Assembly (NCBI RefSeq): GCF_015163665.1
Contig: NZ_JADEUG010000022.1
Span: 1-57,724 of the forward strand
DNA length: 57,724 bases
Origin: Xenorhabdus sp. BG5
GTDB taxonomy: Bacteria > Pseudomonadota > Gammaproteobacteria > Enterobacterales > Enterobacteriaceae
Reading direction: 5' to 3'
A program made the position numbers and the translations under genes. The notes beneath the pieces are model-generated. The model saw only the letters and a program-made list of their open reading frames with translations. It made no database searches and was not told where the DNA came from. How positions within the stretch are numbered: the stretch's first letter is position 1; each line of letters starts with the position of its first letter. This document shows positions 30,425-41,620 of the stretch, in pieces.

Positions 30425-31524
30425 AAGAACATATCCTTTTTATTATTGATGGATTACCTGGGGGAGGAGCTGAAAATGTAACCCTTCGTCTTGCGGCTGG
30501 TTTGAGTAAATCAAACTACCAAATTTCATTACTTTCACTCAATACTCAATTAGATTACATCATCCCAGAAGATATTCATTACATCGTCAGCCCAGATGAC
30601 TATCGAGGGATACTCAGAAAACTCAATGAGATAAACCGCAGGGCTAAAGCTATAGATAAAGTTTTATTTAAGCTTTTTCAACAAAAAGGTAAACCTGCAC
30701 TTGTCATATCTAATCTACATAAAACTGACCGTATTGTAGTTAAATCCAAAGCACTGAAAAATTGCAATGTATGGCATTGTATTCACGGCATTTATTCTCA
30801 ATCCTACTTAAGCAATAAAAGTGGCTTTTCTTATTGGCTTAAAAAAGAAAAAATAAGAAAAATTTATAAAAACAAAAGGGTTATCTGCGTTTCCAAGGCC
30901 GTTAGTCATGATCTGCTGAGCAATATCGGGATACAACCAAAACAGATAAAAACCATCTACAATCCCTTTGATTTTGAAAAAATAAAAGCACAGGCATCAG
31001 AAACCAATCCTTATCATGGGTTGAATTACATTTTGCATGTTGGGCGCTTACATCAAGTAAAACGCCAAGACCGATTAATAGATGCCTTTGCAAAGGCAAA
31101 TCTCCCATGCAAGCTAATTATCGTAGGCCAAGGTTCCAAAGAAATAGAAGAACACCTTAAAGTAAAAATTGATGAGTACGGGTTAAATGATAAAGTCATT
31201 TTAGCTGGCTTCCACTCCAATCCACATCCCATTATCAATGAGGCAAGAGCGGTTGTGATAAGTTCAGACAGTGAAGGATTACCGACGGTATTAATCGAAG
31301 CATTAATTTGCCATATTCCTATTGTCAGTACAGATTGCCCTGGTGGTGTTAGAGAGATAATGACAGATCAATTGAAAAACTATCTGTCTAAACTAGACGC
31401 AGATTCTTTGGCAGAAAAAATACAGCTTGCTTACAATACGCCTCCACAAATTACAGATGAACTGTATGAAAAATTTGAGGCAAACAATATACAGAAGCAA
31501 TATATTGAATTAATAGAAAAATAA
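30421..31524 (+). CDS. wabH: LPS core GT4 glycosyltransferase, WabH-like
   Basis: A 367-residue GT-B glycosyltransferase starting at GTG 30421, which overlaps the preceding stop (GTGA). N-terminus FIIDGLPGGGAENVTLRLA and donor region VISSDSEGLPTVLIEALICHIPIVSTDCPGG are typical of GT4. By position after waaQ and wabG and by its opening motif it corresponds to WabH, which adds an amino sugar to the outer core GalA in Klebsiella. Function here is inferred from context. Confidence 0.75.
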   Translation: MKEHILFIIDGLPGGGAENVTLRLAAGLSKSNYQISLLSLNTQLDYIIPEDIHYIVSPDDYRGILRKLNEINRRAKAIDKVLFKLFQQKGKPALVISNLHKTDRIVVKSKALKNCNVWHCIHGIYSQSYLSNKSGFSYWLKKEKIRKIYKNKRVICVSKAVSHDLLSNIGIQPKQIKTIYNPFDFEKIKAQASETNPYHGLNYILHVGRLHQVKRQDRLIDAFAKANLPCKLIIVGQGSKEIEEHLKVKIDEYGLNDKVILAGFHSNPHPIINEARAVVISSDSEGLPTVLIEALICHIPIVSTDCPGGVREIMTDQLKNYLSKLDADSLAEKIQLAYNTPPQITDELYEKFEANNIQKQYIELIEK

Positions 31525-31627
31525 CATACAGAACACAAAACTATAGTTCAAGAGAAACTGCATTTACACACTTTCTTCAAGCCAATGTGGTACTATAACC
31601 GCAGTCTATGTCAGTGAATTTGATAGA

Positions 31628-32904
31628 ATGTTGCTTCGCTTATATCAGGTACTTCTCTACCTTATCCAACCAATTATCTGGTTACGTCTGCTGCTGCGCA
31701 GCCGCAAATCACCTGCGTACCGCAAACGTTGGGGAGAACGCTATGGCTTCTGCGCTAAAAAGGTGGCACCAGGTGGGATCTTACTGCATTCCGTTTCTGT
31801 TGGAGAAACATTGGCTGCCATTCCACTCGTGCGGATCTTACGGCACCATTACCCTTTTTTGCCCATTACGATAACAACCATGACACCGACAGGTTCTGAA
31901 AGGGTTCTGTCTGCCCTGGGCAATGATGTTAACCATGTATACCTTCCCTATGACCTGCCAGGCTCAATGAACCGTTTTCTTGATCACGTCAATCCCAAGC
32001 TAGTGATCATTATGGAAACTGAACTATGGCCAAACCTGATTACTCAGTTACACCAACGGGAAATCCCGCTGGTTATCGCCAATGCGAGGCTATCAACCCG
32101 ATCAGCAGTGGGATACCAGAAAATTGGCAACTTTATTAAGACCATTTTAAATAAAATCACATTGATTGCCGCACAAAATCAGGAAGATGGTGAACGTTTT
32201 ATCGAATTGGGATTAAGACGCTCTCAACTCTCTGTAACGGGTAGCCTTAAGTTCGATATTTCTGTTACACCAGAACTCGCAGCAAAAGCCGTCACATTGC
32301 GCCGCCAATGGGCACCGCACCGCCCTGTATGGATAGCAACCAGTACCCATGATGGGGAAGAGACGATTATCCTGGACGCACATTGCAAGCTGCTTAAACA
32401 ATTTCCTGATCTGCTGTTAATTCTAGTGCCTCGCCATCCTGAACGTTTTGGTAAAGCCGCTGAGTTAACCCAAAAAGCGGGATTAAACGCGATCTTACGC
32501 AGTGCTAACACTATTCCTGACACTAATGTGCAAGTGGTTATTGGCGATACGATGGGTGAATTAATGCTCCTGTATGGTATCGCTGATCTGGCTTTTGTCG
32601 GAGGAAGTCTGATAGAACGCGGAGGACATAACCCGCTGGAAGCGGCTGCCCATGCCATTCCTGTTATCATGGGCCCACACACATTCAACTTTAAAGATAT
32701 TTGTGCCAAGCTGCATAAAGCGGATGGATTGATTACTGTTACGGATAGCCAATCATTAAGCTCAGCTATCAATAGCTTGCTGACAGATGAAGATTACCGA
32801 CGCTATTACGGCCACCACGCCGCAGAAGTCCTGCATGAAAACCAAGGTGCTCTTCAACGCTTGCTAAAATTACTGGAACCTTACCTCCCTCCAAGGAGAC
32901 ATTG

Positions 32905-32905
<1 letters not shown>
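31628..32905 (+). CDS. waaA: Kdo transferase WaaA
   Basis: A 425-residue inner-membrane-associated GT30 enzyme that adds two Kdo residues to lipid IVA. An N-terminal hydrophobic anchor (about residues 1-22) precedes [23 protein letters not shown] and the C-terminal [23 protein letters not shown]. It follows wabH by about 100 bases that contain a TACTATAAC -10-like stretch near 31591, so it may have its own promoter. The next gene starts on its stop codon (TGATG). Confidence 0.97.
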
Positions 32906-34162
<1,257 letters not shown>

Positions 34163-34172
34163 TACCTTATGC

Positions 34173-34193
34173 GGGGCAATTATCCTCTGCCCC
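34173..34193. terminator. Hairpin between convergent coaD and mutM
   Basis: GGGGCA and TGCCCC form a six-base GC-rich stem with a nine-base loop between the two convergent genes. No strong T run is present, so efficiency is uncertain. Confidence 0.55.
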
Positions 34194-34203
34194 CATTCGG
34201 TGT

Positions 34204-35013
34204 TTAATGCTGGCACTGACGACAGAAAAATGTACTGCGTTGCCCCAATTTTACACACTCGATTTTCTCACCGCATACAGGACAAAGTTCACCTTTCTTG
34301 CCATAGACAAACAACTCCTGAGCAAAATATCCCGGTTTGCCATCAGATTGCAGAAAATCCTTCAGTGTCGTTCCGCCTTGCTCAATGGAACGACGTAAAA
34401 TCTGTTTGATTATATCGACCAATAGATAAGCTTCTTGCTGCGTTAATGAATGCACGGGGCGTTCAGGCAAGATATGTGCAACAAACAACGCTTCGTTGGC
34501 ATAGATATTCCCAACACCAACAACAACTTTGTTATCCATCAACCAAGATTTGATAGCCGCTTTCTTGTTGCGAGAAACCGTGTAAAGGTATTCGCCATCA
34601 AACTGCTCAGAAAGAGGCTCAGGACCTAAATGAGCCAGCACGGAACACGCTTTGAGATTGTCACTCCATAACCACGCCCCAAAACGTCGGGGATCGGTAT
34701 ACCGGAGAATTTTGCCATCAGCCATAACCAAATCAACATGATCATGCTTTGCCGGAGGCTGTGCATCCAACAAGACACGCAAACTGCCAGACATTCCCAA
34801 GTGGATAATAATCCAGCCCTCCGGCAACTCAAGCAATAAGTATTTTGCCCGCCGTTGAACACTCAACACTGGTCGGTCTGAAAGCGTCATGATTTGCTCG
34901 GAAACAGGCCAACGCAAACGTGCATTTCTGACCTCAGCATATTGGATCACATTACCAACCAAGTGAGGTTCAATCCCCCTGCGACTGGTTTCTACCTCTG
35001 GTAGCTCCGGCAT
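34204..35013 (-). CDS. mutM: Formamidopyrimidine-DNA glycosylase MutM
   Basis: A 269-residue base-excision repair enzyme removing 8-oxoguanine and FaPy lesions with AP-lyase activity. N-terminal [13 protein letters not shown] provides the catalytic proline and Glu; [28 protein letters not shown] is the H2TH region; the C-terminal zinc finger [24 protein letters not shown] is complete. Standard length. Confidence 0.97.
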   Translation of the reverse strand: MPELPEVETSRRGIEPHLVGNVIQYAEVRNARLRWPVSEQIMTLSDRPVLSVQRRAKYLLLELPEGWIIIHLGMSGSLRVLLDAQPPAKHDHVDLVMADGKILRYTDPRRFGAWLWSDNLKACSVLAHLGPEPLSEQFDGEYLYTVSRNKKAAIKSWLMDNKVVVGVGNIYANEALFVAHILPERPVHSLTQQEAYLLVDIIKQILRRSIEQGGTTLKDFLQSDGKPGYFAQELFVYGKKGELCPVCGEKIECVKLGQRSTFFCRQCQH

Positions 35014-35138
35014 ACCTACTCCTTGAATAAATTATCTACGATATTGTTCTGAGAATATTGGATCTAAGCAGATTACAATACCGTTTTCATGTATCATTTG
35101 CAGCCAGATTTGATTGAGATAACAGGGAAAGAGACTCA

Positions 35139-36314
35139 CTAAGACAATCTTTCCGCTATCACGCCCATAATTAACTCCGCACGCTGATCCCAGTTAAAAC
35201 GTTCTGCAACCAGCCGTTGAGAATAGTCAACTTTCGCCATCATTTCAGCGGGATGATTAATCAGCCATTGAATTTGTTCAGCAAAACTCGCTGCATTTTC
35301 ACTATCAGCAAAATTTACCGCGTTTTCATCAACGGCATCACGAATGGAAGGGAAATCAGAAATAACCACAGGCTTACCCATAGCCATATATTCAAACAGC
35401 TTGAGAGGAGAGGTATAGCGACTGCCAATACTGGTTTTCGTCAATGGCAGAACACAAATATCACTGCCAGCAATAACCTGAAAGCGTTTTCTGGGTTGGA
35501 CAAAACCAAGGAAATTAATTTTATTACTTACACCAATCTGTTCAGCAATCTGTTTCAATCGCTCAATTTGTTCAGTGGTACCACCAGCAATGTTCAGTTC
35601 AACGTTATCCAGGTAAGACATGGCTTTCATTACCGTTGGGAGGCCTTTCCAACGATGTAAGCTACCCAAATAAAGCACCTTTTTAGGAAGAGCTCTGTTG
35701 GGCTCGCTGCCAGCAAGCGTCTGCTTCGCAGATTCAACCGCCAACATATCAACCCCATCGGGAGCCACAACGATTGGTGTTTCGACACCGTATTGCTTAT
35801 AAATATCTTCTCGTAATAGTGAAGTAAGGGCAAAAACAACCTTAGAACCCGCATAAACCTGCTGTTCAATTTTTCTCAGTTTATGATACTTACGTTGGTT
35901 TCTACGATTGAGCAAATCATGGGATTCTCTAAACGACTGAGAAAATACTTCATGGCTTTCAAAGAAATGAGGAATATCCGAATGATTACACAGCAGGTAA
36001 TTCGCCATTTTAATATTGCGGGTAAAAAGGGCATCAACTTGATGCTCTTTAAGCCAGCGCGAAACCTGCAAATAAAACAGTTTCTGAGTATTTAACGGGA
36101 AATACCATTTTCTACGTATATCGTGCAGGGCGATTAGCTCCACAGAAGGCGACAATGACCTTCCAAGAATTTCCTCAACTTGGCTTTGGCCTTTTGGGGT
36201 AATCAGGAAAACACGATGCCCCTGACGAGCAAAAGCGTCTACATTCTGCAAAATTTGTAGTGACGCAACCCGATAATCAGGTACAGGATAAGGATCAATA
36301 TACGCAATTTTCAT
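35139..36314 (-). CDS. GT4 glycosyltransferase, LPS outer core
   Basis: A 391-residue GT-B glycosyltransferase. KIAYIDPYPVPDYRVASLQILQNV opens the acceptor domain; VLYLGSLHRWKGLPTVM and SPLKLFEYMAMGKPVVISDFPSI are donor-site features. It is the last of three closely packed - strand genes (GT9, GT4, GT4) between mutM and the ribosomal protein genes, and overlaps the preceding one by 20 bases. Probably an outer-core enzyme; sugar unknown. Confidence 0.8.
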   Translation of the reverse strand: MKIAYIDPYPVPDYRVASLQILQNVDAFARQGHRVFLITPKGQSQVEEILGRSLSPSVELIALHDIRRKWYFPLNTQKLFYLQVSRWLKEHQVDALFTRNIKMANYLLCNHSDIPHFFESHEVFSQSFRESHDLLNRRNQRKYHKLRKIEQQVYAGSKVVFALTSLLREDIYKQYGVETPIVVAPDGVDMLAVESAKQTLAGSEPNRALPKKVLYLGSLHRWKGLPTVMKAMSYLDNVELNIAGGTTEQIERLKQIAEQIGVSNKINFLGFVQPRKRFQVIAGSDICVLPLTKTSIGSRYTSPLKLFEYMAMGKPVVISDFPSIRDAVDENAVNFADSENAASFAEQIQWLINHPAEMMAKVDYSQRLVAERFNWDQRAELIMGVIAERLS

Positions 36315-37416
36315 TATTTTTTATGGCGTTCAATAAACGGCTGGCAGAATGTTCCCAAGTGTACATCGTTTCAATTCTCTGGCGGGCAGATTTCCCCATC
36401 TTTTCTCCTCTATCCGGCAAAGATAAAAGATGATTTACCGCCTCCGCAATAGCCATAGCATCACCCGGTGTCACCAAAATACCAGCACTACCTTCATTAC
36501 CAACCACTTCCGGTATTCCGCCAATATAGCTGGCAATCACAGGGCGTCCACATGCCATCGCTTCGGCAATAGTAATACCAAATGCCTCATCACCAATACT
36601 GGGGAAAACACCGGCATCACCCGCCGCATAAAATTCAGGTAATTGATCATGACCAACTGGAGGATGAAAAATGACGGATTTTTCTAGTTGCAAAGCAGAA
36701 ACTCGCTTTTTAAGCAATTTCAAATCCTCACCTTCACCAATAATCAATAACTTTACATCCTTGTCCCGCAATAAATCCATTGCATCAATGGCGATTTTCA
36801 TGCCTTTCCAACCAACCAACCTGCCAGCAAACGTTAACAGAAACGTTTTCTCATTGATACCTAATCGAGTTCGGACATCCGAGCCAGATGGTTTGAATTT
36901 ATCGATATCTACCCCATTATAGATGACGCTCGGAAATTGCTTGAAATGATGCTGAATCTGCCAGGCATTAAAATGGCTACATGCAACCCATGCAGATATT
37001 TTTTTACCTAATACCCGATCCCCTTTAAAAAAACTGGTTCCACCACTCATATAACAAAACCGGGTACGAGATGTTTCAGGCATCATTCTGGGCCAGAAAA
37101 AATCAAAAGGCTTGGTTAATATGACCCAATCAAAATTTTCAGCAATCACTGTTGCACGGGCATGACGGGCAAAAGAATAACGTTCAACAATACGTTGGAA
37201 GCGACGTCCAATGTTAAGCACCCGTTCTCTGGGAATAAATGGAAAAGTATGAATAGAGATATTTCTTTCGCCTAATTCAGGCTGAACATTGCCAGTACCA
37301 CTGAAAATATGGACTTCATGCCCCGCATCTGTCAGCGACTTGGCTAACTCCCAAACAGCGGTTTGAATGCCGCCGTACGACATGGTAACAGTAACATCGA
37401 TAAATCCTATCTTCAT
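36295..37416 (-). CDS. GT4 glycosyltransferase, LPS outer core
   Basis: A 373-residue GT-B enzyme from ATG 37416, which gives the family opening MKIGFIDVTVTMSYGGIQTA after an AAGGA site. An ATG at 37440 would overlap the previous gene and adds eight residues without homology. GRLVGWKGMKIAIDAM and DEAFGITIAEAMACGRPVIASYIGGIPEV form the donor site. Part of the compact GT9-GT4-GT4 set on the - strand. Confidence 0.82.
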   Translation of the reverse strand: MKIGFIDVTVTMSYGGIQTAVWELAKSLTDAGHEVHIFSGTGNVQPELGERNISIHTFPFIPRERVLNIGRRFQRIVERYSFARHARATVIAENFDWVILTKPFDFFWPRMMPETSRTRFCYMSGGTSFFKGDRVLGKKISAWVACSHFNAWQIQHHFKQFPSVIYNGVDIDKFKPSGSDVRTRLGINEKTFLLTFAGRLVGWKGMKIAIDAMDLLRDKDVKLLIIGEGEDLKLLKKRVSALQLEKSVIFHPPVGHDQLPEFYAAGDAGVFPSIGDEAFGITIAEAMACGRPVIASYIGGIPEVVGNEGSAGILVTPGDAMAIAEAVNHLLSLPDRGEKMGKSARQRIETMYTWEHSASRLLNAIKNNENCVY

Positions 37417-37432
37417 TGGGTGTATTATCCTT

Positions 37433-38422
37433 TCATTCATTTTTCAGCAAGTACTGAACAGAATGCCAGACTTGATCTACCGATATTGCTGACATTGTAT
37501 CTTGACGCGTTGCCTGTCGATAATCTACAGGATGTTCAATGACCACTAATTTTGGATGTTGCTGAGGTGCGAGAAAACGCCCTGGATGAAAACTATGATA
37601 CAGAGCAACCATTGGTATTCCCAAGGCCCCAGCCAGATGAGTTGTTCCAGTATCAACGCCCACATACAAATTAAGTTGACTCATGATTGCCGCGTTTTGC
37701 CGCATCGTCGTCTTACCCGCCAATGACGAGCATCTGTTTGTGCCCAATTTCTCAGCCAGCATTTGTGCACTATCTTCACCATCTTTACCGCCTAACAGCA
37801 AAATATGCGCATGCGGATAATCGCGATAAATATGTTGAGCTAATTCGTAAAAATGTTCTACAGGCCAATCACGATAAGCTTTTGCAGGAAAACTCTGTAA
37901 CTGAAAACCAATTCTTAATTGTCGTTCTATTCCTTGCCGTTGAAGAAAATCTCTGGCGTATTCCGCTTCATACAAGCTTACATTATACTGCAAACGCCAA
38001 TTACTCACTTCAACCCCAAGTGAATCGATTAACAACGCCCTTTCCTGTTGGGCAGGCATAAGTTCGCCAGGCCTTGCTATAGCATACTCATTTGGTTTTT
38101 TACCCGATATTTCCGAAAAATAAACGGCCAAATTTGCTACACGTTTGGCATACTGCAATAGGGATTTATCCTGGCCATAGACTAATGCCAGATCATAGTG
38201 CCGACGAGAAAACCAGCCACACCATTTAGCTTTACCTTTTGAAAAATCTTTCAATTGATTAATTAAATCGATATTTTCAAGGATTTCTTTCGTTTTTTTA
38301 TGCACAAATATATCAATATTTGCCTCCGGCCACTTTTCTTTCAGGGCACGAATAACCGGAGTTATTAGTAAGGTGTCACCAAAACGGGCAATATTGATGA
38401 TGAGAATATTTTGGGGTTGCAT
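37433..38422 (-). CDS. GT9 heptosyltransferase-family protein
   Basis: A 329-residue GT9 protein: ILIINIARFGDTLLITPVIRALKEKWP at the start, GFQLQSFPAKAYRDWP in the centre and YVGVDTGTTHLAGALGIPMVALYHSFHPG at the donor site. This is a fourth GT9 enzyme in the window besides WaaC, WaaF and WaaQ, so an additional outer-core heptose is likely. First gene of the three-gene - strand set. Confidence 0.85.
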   Translation of the reverse strand: MQPQNILIINIARFGDTLLITPVIRALKEKWPEANIDIFVHKKTKEILENIDLINQLKDFSKGKAKWCGWFSRRHYDLALVYGQDKSLLQYAKRVANLAVYFSEISGKKPNEYAIARPGELMPAQQERALLIDSLGVEVSNWRLQYNVSLYEAEYARDFLQRQGIERQLRIGFQLQSFPAKAYRDWPVEHFYELAQHIYRDYPHAHILLLGGKDGEDSAQMLAEKLGTNRCSSLAGKTTMRQNAAIMSQLNLYVGVDTGTTHLAGALGIPMVALYHSFHPGRFLAPQQHPKLVVIEHPVDYRQATRQDTMSAISVDQVWHSVQYLLKNE

Positions 38423-38613
38423 AATAATGAATATTAAATTATTAATCCAAAGATTGGAGCACTTAAGGTACTATACAGTAAAGTGAATCACTGTTCTATT
38501 TACAGTTAATAAGCCCAATAGACATACAAAAATAAAGCTAATGACATTTCAAATCGTTAATAAAAAGCATAGATTACTCTGCTAATACAGATAAAAATAA
38601 TATAAACAAAATA

Positions 38614-39732
38614 TTACCGCTTGTTTTCCATACTGGAATAAAAAATAGACTCCATTTTTTCTAACATATTATCCATGCCAAATAAGTGAGTTGCCCGTCG
38701 CAGTGAAGCCTCTCCCATTTGTAAACGTAGCCCTGCATTATGCATTAATAAATCTAACTTTTCTGTTAATTGTTCGACATTTTTAGGTTCGATAATATAC
38801 CCTGTATCGCCATCAATTACAGCTTCTGTAATCGCTCCCACCGATGTAGAGACAACAGGCAATCCACACGCCATTGCCTGCATAATGCCTTGAGGTACAC
38901 CTTCATTACCAAACGAAGGCAGAGCGAAGATATCCATGGCGTTTAAGCAATCAGGGACATCCTGGCGATTACCAAGAAAGATGACACTCTCTGTCAGCCC
39001 TTCCTGCTGAACTCGCGGCTCTAAATTCTTTCTTTGGGGGCCATCTCCCACAAACAGCAATTGCCAATCAGGATAACGTTGATGGAGAATTTTCCAACTA
39101 TCAAGCAGGTAACGATGGCCTTTCCACGTTCTCATTGTGGCAACAATGCCCAGTGTTGGCTTGTCTTTGATGCCAATACGCTGACGACTTGAGGACTTAC
39201 TTTCAGGATGAAAACGTGACAAATCGATTCCTGTCGGCACCGAGGTCATGTGAGATAGTGGATAATCATTATGCACATGCAGATATTGGCGTAGTTTTTC
39301 CCCAGTTGTCACAATATGCTGACCAGCGTGCAAATACAGCCAACGAGTCGCAATGGATTGTGAAACATGAGTCGAAACATGGCGGGTTCGGACTATCGGA
39401 GGCATACCTTTTAATGTGGCAGATGCCGCAGCCACCAGCCAAGAATCAGTAGAACTATGGGTATTGATTACATCGAACTGGCGACCTTCTGTTTTTAGCC
39501 AATGACGCATTGCCCGAAGACAAGAAAGACGTTTTTTTTCAATTGGGAGTGCAACAACAGGCACACCATAATGATGAGCTTCACGGTAAAGGGTTGAAGT
39601 TGGACAACAAACGATAACCACATGGTGTCCGCGCTGTATCATGCCTTGAGACTCTGTCAGAATACGAATTTCCTGCCCTCCCCAACCACACGATGATTCT
39701 GTATGTAAGATATTCAAGGTCTTTCTAACCAT
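38614..39732 (-). CDS. GT4 glycosyltransferase, LPS core
   Basis: A 372-residue GT-B enzyme with NILHTESSCGWGGQEIRILTE at the N-terminus, VATMRTWKGHRYLLDSW and the donor motif SFGNEGVPQGIMQAMACGLPVVSTSVGA. Separated by 191 bases from the GT9 gene downstream on the same strand, so it may be transcribed separately. Related genes are part of core clusters in Proteus and Serratia relatives. Sugar unknown. Confidence 0.82.
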   Translation of the reverse strand: MVRKTLNILHTESSCGWGGQEIRILTESQGMIQRGHHVVIVCCPTSTLYREAHHYGVPVVALPIEKKRLSCLRAMRHWLKTEGRQFDVINTHSSTDSWLVAAASATLKGMPPIVRTRHVSTHVSQSIATRWLYLHAGQHIVTTGEKLRQYLHVHNDYPLSHMTSVPTGIDLSRFHPESKSSSRQRIGIKDKPTLGIVATMRTWKGHRYLLDSWKILHQRYPDWQLLFVGDGPQRKNLEPRVQQEGLTESVIFLGNRQDVPDCLNAMDIFALPSFGNEGVPQGIMQAMACGLPVVSTSVGAITEAVIDGDTGYIIEPKNVEQLTEKLDLLMHNAGLRLQMGEASLRRATHLFGMDNMLEKMESIFYSSMENKR

Positions 39733-39773
39733 TTTAGCGTTACACCTGACGGTTCATAATTAAAAAACGGTAG

Positions 39774-39878
39774 TATACCAATCCAACTTCAAGATGCGTG
39801 TTATATTTCCCTGCGCAGCGGGGAAATATAAGGCCTCGCCTCGTCTTACGGATTGCAATTTGAAATTTATTGAGTATA
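39774..39878. repeat. Palindromic MITE-like intergenic element
   Basis: About 105 bp with imperfect inverted ends (TATACCAATCCAACTTCAAG... and the reverse of TATACTCAATAAATTTCAAA...). Inside is an 11-bp perfect stem TTATATTTCCC/GGGAAATATAA at 39801-39811 and 39821-39831. No coding capacity. The ends resemble the short repeat at 17739-17781. Confidence 0.6.
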
Positions 39879-39951
39879 TAACTGAACAATGCATGGGCCT
39901 ACACGCATAGTCCAATTTAAAATAAGCTACAGCGGCATTATCAGCAGATAT

Positions 39952-39980
39952 AAAAAAACCCAGCATAATGCTGGGCTTTT
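39952..39980 (-). terminator. rpmG intrinsic terminator
   Basis: CCCAGCA/TGCTGGG stem (39959-39965 with 39969-39975) with a three-base loop, flanked by a T run on the - strand after rpmG and a shorter one on +. Works best for the rpmB-rpmG transcript and could also act in the other direction. Confidence 0.85.
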
Positions 39981-39995
39981 TATAATCCACTAAAA

Positions 39996-40166
<171 letters not shown>

Positions 40167-40174
40167 TCAGCTCC

Positions 40175-40432
<258 letters not shown>

Positions 40433-40477
40433 TCAGCTCGAGCTTTGTATTGGGTGTGACCGCCTCGTCAGGCTTAG

Positions 40478-40566
40478 GAGCCCATCTCAGCAAACTTTCT
40501 TTACTGAAAAGAACGTCACTGAAAAGACTCACATTTTCCCAGTAAAAAACTTACTGAGATAGGCTC
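40478..40566 (-). promoter_or_regulatory. Long-range stem in rpmB mRNA leader
   Basis: In the leader RNA, 40554-40566 (GAGCCUAUCUCAG) can pair over 13 positions, one of them G-U, with 40478-40490 (CUGAGAUGGGCUC), enclosing about 63 bases that contain two ACTGAAAAGA direct repeats (plus-strand 40503 and 40518). Such a closed leader ahead of a ribosomal protein gene suggests a post-transcriptional control element; the ligand is unknown. Confidence 0.5.
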
Positions 40567-40600
40567 TTCTCGTCAAACCCAAGATCCTCAAAGGTGGCGT

Positions 40601-40629
40601 AGTATACGCCCTCATTCGCTGATGCTCAA
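40601..40629 (-). promoter_or_regulatory. Predicted sigma-70 promoter of rpmB-rpmG
   Basis: On the - strand TTGAGC (40624-40629) and TATACT (40601-40606) are separated by exactly 17 bases. The predicted transcript has a leader of roughly 180 bases before rpmB. Confidence 0.65.
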
Positions 40630-40672
40630 GTCCCGAACAACTAAGATCTGATCGTATCGCGAAAAAACGGTA

Positions 40673-41368
40673 TTAAATCCAACCTCTTTCCATAAATGAG
40701 ACACAAGATTGCTTACCAATGACGATATGATCCAAAACTTTAACGCCAACCAAGTCACAAGCTTCAATAATTTTTTCTGTCACCAATTTATCTGCCAGGC
40801 TGGGTTCTGGATTGCCGGAAGGGTGATTATGAGCAAGAATAATTGATGCAGCATTTACTTTAACCGCCTGTTTCACAATTTCACGCGGGTGAACTTCAAC
40901 TTTGTTTATCGTTCCTTTAAACATTTCATCATGGCAGATAACTTTATTTTGGTTAGTTAAAAACAGCACCACAAATATCTCCCGATCTTGCCAAGATAAT
41001 AAATCCTGCAAATAATTCTGAGTTATCGTAGGGCTGCTCATGATATCTTCATGGATAAATTGACTGGAGAAAAACCGTTTTGCCAGTTCAGATATCGCCT
41101 GCAATTGGACATATTTGCATCGCCCCATGCCTTTATGTGCACAAAAGTCATCGTAATCCGCAGATAGAAGGTGATAAAGAGAACCAAATGATTTCAGCAG
41201 ATATTCTGCCATTTGTACGACATGAACACCCCTGGAACCTGTACGTAAAAAGATAGCCAATAACTCCGCGTCTGTTAGGGAAACAGCGCCATAAGCCAAT
41301 AATTTCTCACGGGGAAGAAGATTTAAATGCAATTCATCGTTTCTTTCCATTACCGTTAAATCCATCAT
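40673..41368 (-). CDS. radC: JAMM-domain DNA repair-associated protein RadC
   Basis: A 231-residue RadC/YicR protein. The N-terminal helix-hairpin-helix region ([15 protein letters not shown]) is followed by a JAMM/MPN domain with Glu early and [15 protein letters not shown] (H-x-H...S...D zinc motif). Its physiological role is unresolved. It lies between rpmB and divergent coaBC, as in related genomes. Confidence 0.95.
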   Translation of the reverse strand: MMDLTVMERNDELHLNLLPREKLLAYGAVSLTDAELLAIFLRTGSRGVHVVQMAEYLLKSFGSLYHLLSADYDDFCAHKGMGRCKYVQLQAISELAKRFFSSQFIHEDIMSSPTITQNYLQDLLSWQDREIFVVLFLTNQNKVICHDEMFKGTINKVEVHPREIVKQAVKVNAASIILAHNHPSGNPEPSLADKLVTEKIIEACDLVGVKVLDHIVIGKQSCVSFMERGWI

Positions 41369-41620
41369 TTCCTCCCCCTTTCAATATCCTTTGTTCCAAT
41401 CCCTTACCCTATAGCCCCCATAACGATGGAGGCCATCACTCATCTACATTTCGTACCTACTATCCCATGATGAAAAAATCGCCGCCAGATCGACTTGCGA
41501 GGCTTGCGCAGTGCTTCGCAAACTTGCCATTTTTGGCTGTCTAAATAGGGCGAGTTCTCAACGCAATATTTTCTTGTGATAGAATCTTAAGGAATTGCAA
41601 CTGACATCTGGACAATCAAA

